A stretch of DNA of 64,000 nucleotides from Nesterenkonia lutea (GTDB lineage: Bacteria > Actinomycetota > Actinomycetes > Actinomycetales > Micrococcaceae): NCBI RefSeq assembly GCF_014873955.1, contig NZ_JADBED010000001.1, forward strand, positions 1,798,001-1,862,000, read 5' to 3'. The notes under the pieces are model-generated. The model was not told the DNA's origin. It did no database searches and saw nothing but the letters and a program-made list of their open reading frames with translations. Shown here piece by piece: positions 59,013-64,000 of this stretch (its first letter is position 1; every line of letters begins with the position of its first letter). The translations under genes were made by a program, and so were the position numbers.

Positions 59013-61543
59013 TCCGGATGGTGCGGAGTGCGGTCCGGAGCCTGTTCGCGAGTCGGAATCGGTTCGTGCTCACAGGCACGGCGATCACGCTGTCGGTGGC
59101 GTTTCTCCTTGCGACGCTGGTGCTGTCCGACTCGATGCGTGGCCGAGCGGCCAGTGACATCGCCGAGGCGATGGCCGGGACCGACGCCGTGGTGCAGGGC
59201 GCTTCCCTCGGCGAGCCTGGCGGAGGACCGGGAGATCCGGTCAGGTCGGTTCAGCGATCGCTGGATCCTGACATCACCGAGCGCGTGGATGCCGTCGACG
59301 GCGTCGAGGGGGCCGCATCGCAATGGGTCGGCTTCGCAAAGCTGGTCGTCGACGGATCGCCTGTCGGAACCGGCACGGCGAGCGATGTCGGTCGCAACTG
59401 GGTCGACGACTCGGCGCTCAATCCTTTCCAGCTCGCCAGCGGGCGACCACCAAGTGAGGTCGGTGAGATCGTGGTCGACCGATCGCTCGCCAATGACGCA
59501 GGCCTGGCTCCTGGCGATGCCGTAGAGGTCCTGACCGCGACAGGCATGCACGACGCGACCATCACCGGCACCGCGACGTTCGCGCAGGCGGAGGCGGCGC
59601 CGCTGCAGCGAACGGTTCTGCTGCCCGACTCAGCGGTGTCCTCCTGGCTCGATGCGGCGGCACCGACCGAGGTGCTCGTCGACATCGCGGAGGATGCCGT
59701 CCGCGCCGAGGCACTCGGCCGACTGTCGGCGGTCTCAGATGCCGATGTCGTCGACGGACCCGACTACATCCAGGCGATGCAGGACGACGCGACGTCACCA
59801 CTGCAGTTCCTGAACGTGTTCCTCCTGGCCTTCGCCGTGGTCGCGACTCTGATCGGCATGACGATCATCTTCAATACGTTCGCACTCACCGTCGCCCGCC
59901 GCCCGCGGGAATCGGGACTCCTGCGTGCGATCGGGGCGGAACGACGCCAGGTCCTCGGCCAAGTGGTGATCGAGGCGGCGTTCATCGGGACGATCGCCAC
60001 GCTCGTCGGGCTCGTCTGCGGAGTCGCGGGAGTGGGCGCGCTGCGCTGGGTCGTCGGACTCACCGGGGTCAGCCTGCTCACCGGGCCGCCGATCGTGAGC
60101 CCGACCTCGATCGCGATCGCCGCGACCGTCGGTATCGGCGCAACGATCCTCTCGGCATGGATCCCGGCTCGCCGCGCGGCGGCAACGCCGCCGATCGAGG
60201 CGCTGCGCGAGAGCGCGGCGGAGCCCCGAGTGGTGGGCCGAGCGCGGACTGTGATCGGACTCGTGCTCGCCGCGGCGGCCATCGCCGGAGCAGCTGTGGC
60301 TGTGGTGAGCTCGAGCCCGATGTGGCTCGCGCTTGCTGTTGCCATCATACCGGCACTCGTGCTGTGCGGCCCGGCGATCGTGACCGCCGCAGCGCGTTGG
60401 AGCGCTCCAGCGGCCCGCCGCGTCGCCGGTGTGTCCGGCTCGATCGCAGCGGGCAACTTGGCTGCGAGCCCCCGTCGATCGGCGTCGACAGCACTCGCAC
60501 TCATGCTCGGAACCGCGATGGTGACGCTGTTCGCGATCTTCCAGAGCTCTCTGACGAGCGGAGTCGGGACGGATGTCCGTGAGGGACTGCAGGCGGACCT
60601 GGTGGTCACGTCAGCGACCCCCGACTTCTCGACGATCGACCCCACCCTGGCTGACCGGATGGCGGAGCGGTCCGAGGTGGACGCGGTCACGGCGCTGTCG
60701 AAGGCCGAAGGCGTCGTGGAGGGCAAGGCCGAGGCTGTCGGGGGCATCGACCCGACGGCGCTGCCCACCATGTTCGATCTCAACCCGGTCGCCGGCGACC
60801 TCGCCGACCTGAGCGCGGGAGGCGTGGCCGTGGTCGGCGACGATCCGACGGTGCTCGGCGGCACCCTCGAGATCGAGTTCGAACGATCGACGCTCGAAGC
60901 GCCGATCGTCGCCGTGGTCGAAAGGAGCACCGGCGGTTTCGAAGCACCTCTGTACTTCGTCGACGCCGCGACGCTCGACGACGCGGTCGGTCGCCAGCTC
61001 GATGCGATGGTGTTTGTCGACCTCGCCGACGGAGCAGCTGCGGATGCGCAGGAGGACCTGCGGGCGCTGGTCCGAGACTCGCCCGGGTCGTTTCTCGAGA
61101 CACGAGAAGAACACCTCGCCAACAGCGGGAGCGACATTGCGGCGTTCGGCAACTTCATCGACGGAATGCTCATCCTGGCGAGCTTCATCGCGCTCCTCGG
61201 AGTCGCCAACACCACGGCGCTCGCGATCAACGAACGCTCGTCAGAGATCGGGCTGCTGCGAGCGGTCGGCGCGTCTCGCCGCGAGCTGCGTCGCATCGTG
61301 CGGCTCGAGGTGACACTGCTGTCGTTCGTGGCAGCATCGATCGGCATCGCCGTCGCAGCCGGCTTCGGCTGGGTGATGATCGATGTCGCCGGTGGTACGG
61401 AGATTCCATCCGTCGCCATCCCCTGGCCCCGTCTCGCACTGACGCTTGTCGTGGCGGTCGCGGCCGGCGTCGTCGCCGCAGCATGGCCCGCGTTCCAGGT
61501 CTCCCGGAAGCCCGTGCTCGAGCTGGTGAGCGGCGGCCGCTGA
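59009..61543 (+). CDS. FtsX-family ABC permease
   Basis: 844 residues. A signal-anchor helix (about 15-40), a large extracytoplasmic MacB-like domain (45-260), and three helices with the FtsX core (265-390: LLAFAVVATLIGMTIIFNTFALTVARRPRESGLLRAIGAERRQV). A second half repeats the layout with a further outer domain (515-700) and FtsX core (710-844: LLGVANTTALAINERSSEIGLLRAVGASRREL). This is the two-fold FtsX arrangement of long MacB-type permeases in Actinobacteria. Likely exports antimicrobial peptides or envelope components. Translationally coupled to the ATPase. Confidence 0.93.
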   Translation: MIRMVRSAVRSLFASRNRFVLTGTAITLSVAFLLATLVLSDSMRGRAASDIAEAMAGTDAVVQGASLGEPGGGPGDPVRSVQRSLDPDITERVDAVDGVEGAASQWVGFAKLVVDGSPVGTGTASDVGRNWVDDSALNPFQLASGRPPSEVGEIVVDRSLANDAGLAPGDAVEVLTATGMHDATITGTATFAQAEAAPLQRTVLLPDSAVSSWLDAAAPTEVLVDIAEDAVRAEALGRLSAVSDADVVDGPDYIQAMQDDATSPLQFLNVFLLAFAVVATLIGMTIIFNTFALTVARRPRESGLLRAIGAERRQVLGQVVIEAAFIGTIATLVGLVCGVAGVGALRWVVGLTGVSLLTGPPIVSPTSIAIAATVGIGATILSAWIPARRAAATPPIEALRESAAEPRVVGRARTVIGLVLAAAAIAGAAVAVVSSSPMWLALAVAIIPALVLCGPAIVTAAARWSAPAARRVAGVSGSIAAGNLAASPRRSASTALALMLGTAMVTLFAIFQSSLTSGVGTDVREGLQADLVVTSATPDFSTIDPTLADRMAERSEVDAVTALSKAEGVVEGKAEAVGGIDPTALPTMFDLNPVAGDLADLSAGGVAVVGDDPTVLGGTLEIEFERSTLEAPIVAVVERSTGGFEAPLYFVDAATLDDAVGRQLDAMVFVDLADGAAADAQEDLRALVRDSPGSFLETREEHLANSGSDIAAFGNFIDGMLILASFIALLGVANTTALAINERSSEIGLLRAVGASRRELRRIVRLEVTLLSFVAASIGIAVAAGFGWVMIDVAGGTEIPSVAIPWPRLALTLVVAVAAGVVAAAWPAFQVSRKPVLELVSGGR

Positions 61544-61560
61544 TGGGAGAGTCTCGACAA

Positions 61561-61578
61561 CTGGACCGCGCGGTCCAG
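61561..61578. promoter_or_regulatory. 18-bp perfect palindrome before the histidine kinase gene
   Basis: CTGGACCGCGCGGTCCAG, 18 bp after the permease stop and 69 bp before the kinase ATG at 61648. Operator-like; a simple transcriptional pause hairpin is the alternative. Confidence 0.55.
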
Positions 61579-61647
61579 GAGGGGTCCCTGTGCAGAGACC
61601 TCCCTGGGGAGTACGCGCCCGCCATCGGTCTCGACGACAATGGACCC

Positions 61648-62775
61648 ATGACGCACCCCGTTCACCGGCCCTCTCGCGGCGATCTCGTTGCGATCGTCGC
61701 CGCGTTGGCCGTGTCGATCGGCATGTTGCTCACCGATCCGGAGGTCGTGGCCGGGCGGCCGCTGCCAGGCATCGTGATCGCTGTCGTCGCCGCAGGGCTG
61801 CTCGTCTTCGCCGGTCGGTTCGGCAGGGCCACCGTCGTGATGATCGGTGTGCTCGATGTCGTCACCCTCGCATTGACCTCCAGTCCGGTCGCGCTGCGCC
61901 CGCTGCTCGCCGTGGCGCTGTTCCTTCTCGTGTGCCGGAGCGACGACCGCTCAAGGGTCTGGTTCGGATCGATCGTCGCGATCGTCGTCGCCGGCTTCGG
62001 AGCGCAGGTGGACAGCGAGCCGTTCTGGTTCGAATGGGTCGCCGACTCGGCCGTTCTCCTGTTTCCGATCGCCGCCGCCGACGCCCGTCGCTCCAATCTT
62101 CGGCGTCGCGCCGACGCCGTGGAACGCCAGGTCGCCGAACGGCTCCAGGCGGAACGTCTCCGCATCGCGTACGACCTGCACGACGTCGTCGCCCATTCAC
62201 TGTCGGCGATCACGGTCCAGTCCGGGATCGCCGCCCATGTGTTCGAGCGCGATCCGACCGCTGCTCACTCTGCGCTAGTCGAGATCAACGACACAGGCAG
62301 ACGATCACTCGACGAGCTGCGCTCCCTCCTCGGGATCCTCCGGTCCGACGAGTCGGTCCCGCTTCGGCCGGTATCGGCGGACACTCCCATCAGCGATGTC
62401 GTCGCCGCCGCCGGGCACCCGCAGGGGGTCGAGGTCGTCGAGGACGGACACTATCCGGCGAACGTGGCGGAGAGCACCGTGGTGACGGTGCACCGCATCG
62501 TCCGCGAGTGCCTTGTCAACGTCGCCCGCCACGCCGGCGACGTCCCCGCGATCGTCCGGCTCCGGCACGCGGAGGACGGCGTGCACGTCACCGTGTCGAA
62601 TGACGCCCCGGCATCCGCCCGCGCTGCGGCGCCGAGCACCGGCATCGGTCTGGTCGCGATCCGCGAACGAGCGGAGCTCCTCGGGGGCACCGTCCACGCC
62701 GGACCCAGCGACGACGGTGGGTTCACGGTGCGCGCCTTCGTGCCCTATCAGCTGCCCAGCGGGGGGCAGGCATGA
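61648..62775 (+). CDS. sensor histidine kinase (NarL/DesK-type, HisKA_3)
   Basis: 375 residues. About five membrane helices between 12 and 135 with short loops, then the HisKA_3 box AERLRIAYDLHDVVAHSLSAITVQ with the phosphoacceptor His near 180 (DLHD). The ATPase follows, with RIVRECLVNVARHAGDV, VSNDAPAS and GIGLVAIRERAELLGGTV. Small-loop sensors of this type often detect cell-wall antibiotics or lipid changes. ATG 61648 preferred over ATG 61543, which would add 35 soluble residues across the palindrome. Overlaps the regulator as ATGA. Confidence 0.9.
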   Translation: MTHPVHRPSRGDLVAIVAALAVSIGMLLTDPEVVAGRPLPGIVIAVVAAGLLVFAGRFGRATVVMIGVLDVVTLALTSSPVALRPLLAVALFLLVCRSDDRSRVWFGSIVAIVVAGFGAQVDSEPFWFEWVADSAVLLFPIAAADARRSNLRRRADAVERQVAERLQAERLRIAYDLHDVVAHSLSAITVQSGIAAHVFERDPTAAHSALVEINDTGRRSLDELRSLLGILRSDESVPLRPVSADTPISDVVAAAGHPQGVEVVEDGHYPANVAESTVVTVHRIVRECLVNVARHAGDVPAIVRLRHAEDGVHVTVSNDAPASARAAAPSTGIGLVAIRERAELLGGTVHAGPSDDGGFTVRAFVPYQLPSGGQA

Positions 62776-63473
62776 TCAGTCGACTCGACGCGCCTGCCGG
62801 GGCGACGCGCGACATACGTGTATTGCTCGTTGACGACCAGGAGCTGGTGCGTCGCGGGTTCGCAGCGCTGCTCGCCAACGAACCCGGGATCGAGGTCGTC
62901 GGTGAAGCCGGCGACGGCGCACAGGCCATCGTCGAGACCCGACGTTCACGTCCCGACGTCGTGCTGATGGACATCCGCATGCCTCGTATGGACGGGCTCG
63001 ACGCGACCCGCGCGATCTGCGGCGACGAACGGCTCAGCGCCACCAAGGTGCTCGTTCTCACCACCTTCGCGCTCGATGAGTACGTCTACGAGGCGCTCAG
63101 AGCCGGGGCCTCCGGTTTCCTGCTCAAGGACACTCCGCCGCGACTCCTGCTCGAGGCGATCGCCGCCGCCGCCGGGGGCGATGTCCTCATCTCACCGGCG
63201 ATGACGAAGCGGTTGGTCGCCGACCTCGTTCGTCGACCGGTCAGCCGACCTGGAGACACGGGGCCCCTCGATGTCCTGAGCGACCGGGAGCGCGAAGTGC
63301 TCGCTGAGGTCGCACGTGGCAAGACGAACTCTGAGATCGGCGAGTCGCTCTACATGTCGCCCCTCACGGCGAAGACCCATGTCAGTCGCATCCTCGGCAA
63401 GCTGAATGCGCGCGACCGCGCTCAGCTCGTGATCGTCGGATATGAGACGGGACTCGTCAGCCCCGGCGAGTGA
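62772..63473 (+). CDS. LuxR/NarL-type response regulator
   Basis: 233 residues. Receiver: VDDQELVRRGF and phosphoacceptor Asp near 62 in VVLMDIRMPRMDGL; KDTPP Lys region present. C-terminal LuxR helix-turn-helix: LSDREREVLAEVARGKTNSEIGESLYMSPLTAKTHVSRILGKL. Forms a two-component pair with the upstream kinase. The order ABC-permease-kinase-regulator suggests the system controls its own exporter. Confidence 0.94.
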   Translation: MISRLDAPAGATRDIRVLLVDDQELVRRGFAALLANEPGIEVVGEAGDGAQAIVETRRSRPDVVLMDIRMPRMDGLDATRAICGDERLSATKVLVLTTFALDEYVYEALRAGASGFLLKDTPPRLLLEAIAAAAGGDVLISPAMTKRLVADLVRRPVSRPGDTGPLDVLSDREREVLAEVARGKTNSEIGESLYMSPLTAKTHVSRILGKLNARDRAQLVIVGYETGLVSPGE

Positions 63474-63632
63474 GCATGACCAGCGTTCGGGGCGGCGGGG
63501 TCGTCGTCGGCGCGGTCGGCGGCCCTGTGGATGTCGGCACCGGGATCGCCACCCATCCTCGAGCGGATCGACGAAGCAGCCCTGAAGGTGGAACGGCGTC
63601 TGGAGCGGACTTGAGAGTTCCCCTAGGAATGC
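63474..63632. other. non-coding stretch after the response regulator
   Basis: 159 bp with no gene, strong promoter or repeat recognised. The downstream hairpin belongs to the tRNA on the opposite strand. Confidence 0.5.
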
Positions 63633-63670
63633 AAAAGGCCCCTGACCCGGATTTCTCCGGATCAGGGGCC
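63633..63670 (-). terminator. rho-independent terminator of the initiator tRNA gene
   Basis: On the minus strand GGCCCCTGATCCGG pairs with CCGGGTCAGGGGCC (one G-T wobble) around a 6-nt loop, followed by TTTT (63633-63636). It lies 8 bp past the tRNA 3' end. Confidence 0.85.
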
Positions 63671-63678
63671 TCATCTCG

Positions 63679-63752
63679 TTGCGGGGGCAAGATTTGAACT
63701 TGCGACCTCCGGGTTATGAGCCCGGCGAGCTACCGAACTGCTCCACCCCGCG
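63679..63752 (-). tRNA. initiator tRNA-Met (CAT)
   Basis: 74 nt without CCA. Acceptor strands CGCGGGG and CCCCGCA leave the C1-A72 mismatch that marks bacterial initiator tRNA; the anticodon stem CCGGG/CCCGG with loop CTCATAA has the three G-C pairs, and the T-arm is GCAAG-TTCAAAT-CTTGC. The 3' CCA is not encoded. It may be one of the copies of tRNA-fMet; others cannot be seen here. Confidence 0.93.
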
Positions 63753-63835
63753 TTGCGACTTGTTTAGTCTACGCACACATATCTGCTGTGCAAAATCGAG
63801 ATGAACTCCGGGGAGCGTGACCTCCGACACCCGCT

Positions 63836-63868
63836 CCCCCGCCCGAACCTGTGCGGTTCGGACGGGGG
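63836..63868 (-). terminator. hairpin downstream of the UPF0182 gene
   Basis: 14-bp stem with one mismatch, CCCCCGCCCGAACC / GGTTCGGACGGGGG, loop TGTGC. No T-run. It lies between the UPF0182 stop and the tRNA, so it probably ends UPF0182 transcription. Confidence 0.5.
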
Positions 63869-63912
63869 CGGCGGCGGGTGCCGTGGGGGTCGCGACCACC
63901 CCGACGGGGCGT

Positions 63913-64000
63913 CTACTCCTCGAGGTCAGCCTCGGCCTGCAGGGCATCATCGATGGCCTGCTGCAGCTGCTCCTGAGCCTCACCGTAGGCGGCGAAGTCA
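63913..64000 (-). CDS. UPF0182 family protein, C-terminal end
   Basis: Only the last 28 or so residues are visible: DFAAYGEAQEQLQQAIDDALQ then an acidic end and TAG. The pattern (D-x-AYGEAQ-x-x-L-x-x-A) matches the C-terminus of UPF0182 large membrane proteins (COG1615) of actinobacteria. The gene runs off the right edge. Based on a short segment, so moderate confidence. Confidence 0.6.
   Translation of the reverse strand, partial: DFAAYGEAQEQLQQAIDDALQAEADLEE

Overview
The window is GC-rich, gene-dense actinobacterial chromosome. Gene content and order point to the Micrococcaceae, and a Nesterenkonia-like salt- or alkali-tolerant member is a reasonable inference. The supporting signs are mtrA-mtrB-lpqB, whiB1 beside a PdtaS-type kinase, an Rv3235-like gene beside secA, a GDH2-type glutamate dehydrogenase, an Mrp antiporter gene and an ectoine hydroxylase. 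There is no prophage, insertion sequence or CRISPR array. Most of the window is core chromosome with small lineage-specific insertions.

Layout. 0-5 kb: the start of mrpA, a SodC-like lipoprotein, a cation-efflux protein, acylphosphatase, ectoine hydroxylase, and a Tag glycosylase facing an RNHCP protein. 5-8 kb: infC-rpmI-rplT, then an rRNA methyltransferase and the RNHCP gene, all on the minus strand; infC appears to start at ATC. 8-16.4 kb: a DUF1844 protein, a membrane protein, whiB1, the PdtaS-like kinase and the 1,610-residue glutamate dehydrogenase. 16.4-21.6 kb: an orphan SAF-domain/MinD-like pair, a helix-turn-helix protein, a LysM membrane protein and an Rv3235-like protein. 21.6-30.6 kb: secA, hpf, comF, lpqB, mtrB and mtrA. 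30.7-36.3 kb: a five-gene membrane operon including a MoxR ATPase and DUF58, DUF4129 and DUF4350 proteins. 36.5-42.6 kb: mnmA, chorismate mutase, a MetE-like protein, a VOC remnant, a cysteine desulfurase, a J-domain protein and trmL. 42.6-51.9 kb: a sigma/anti-sigma fusion, an RraA-like protein, a PIG-L deacetylase, HtrA, a coiled-coil protein, PspA and pdxST. 52-55.4 kb: two paralogous variant-LRR membrane proteins flanking a lipoprotein. 55.8-63.5 kb: an accessory-looking block with a transporter-glycosyltransferase fusion, a MacB/FtsX-type ABC exporter and a NarL-type two-component system. It ends with an initiator tRNA and the 3' end of a UPF0182 gene.

Several genes concern envelope maintenance (MtrAB-LpqB, HtrA, PspA with its coiled-coil partner, SecA, the ABC-FtsX module), so the window samples cell-surface homeostasis as well as translation and cofactor genes.

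The most unusual items are: (1) one open reading frame joining a SigK-like ECF sigma factor to an RskA-like membrane anti-sigma factor; (2) a 178-bp leader, including a ribosome binding site and start codon, duplicated in front of both the glycosyltransferase fusion and the ABC ATPase; (3) the variant-LRR/lipoprotein cluster; (4) long structured intergenic repeats; (5) two familiar enzymes, SodC and Tag, that lack canonical metal ligands. All calls come from reading the sequence and recalling families. No database search was run.
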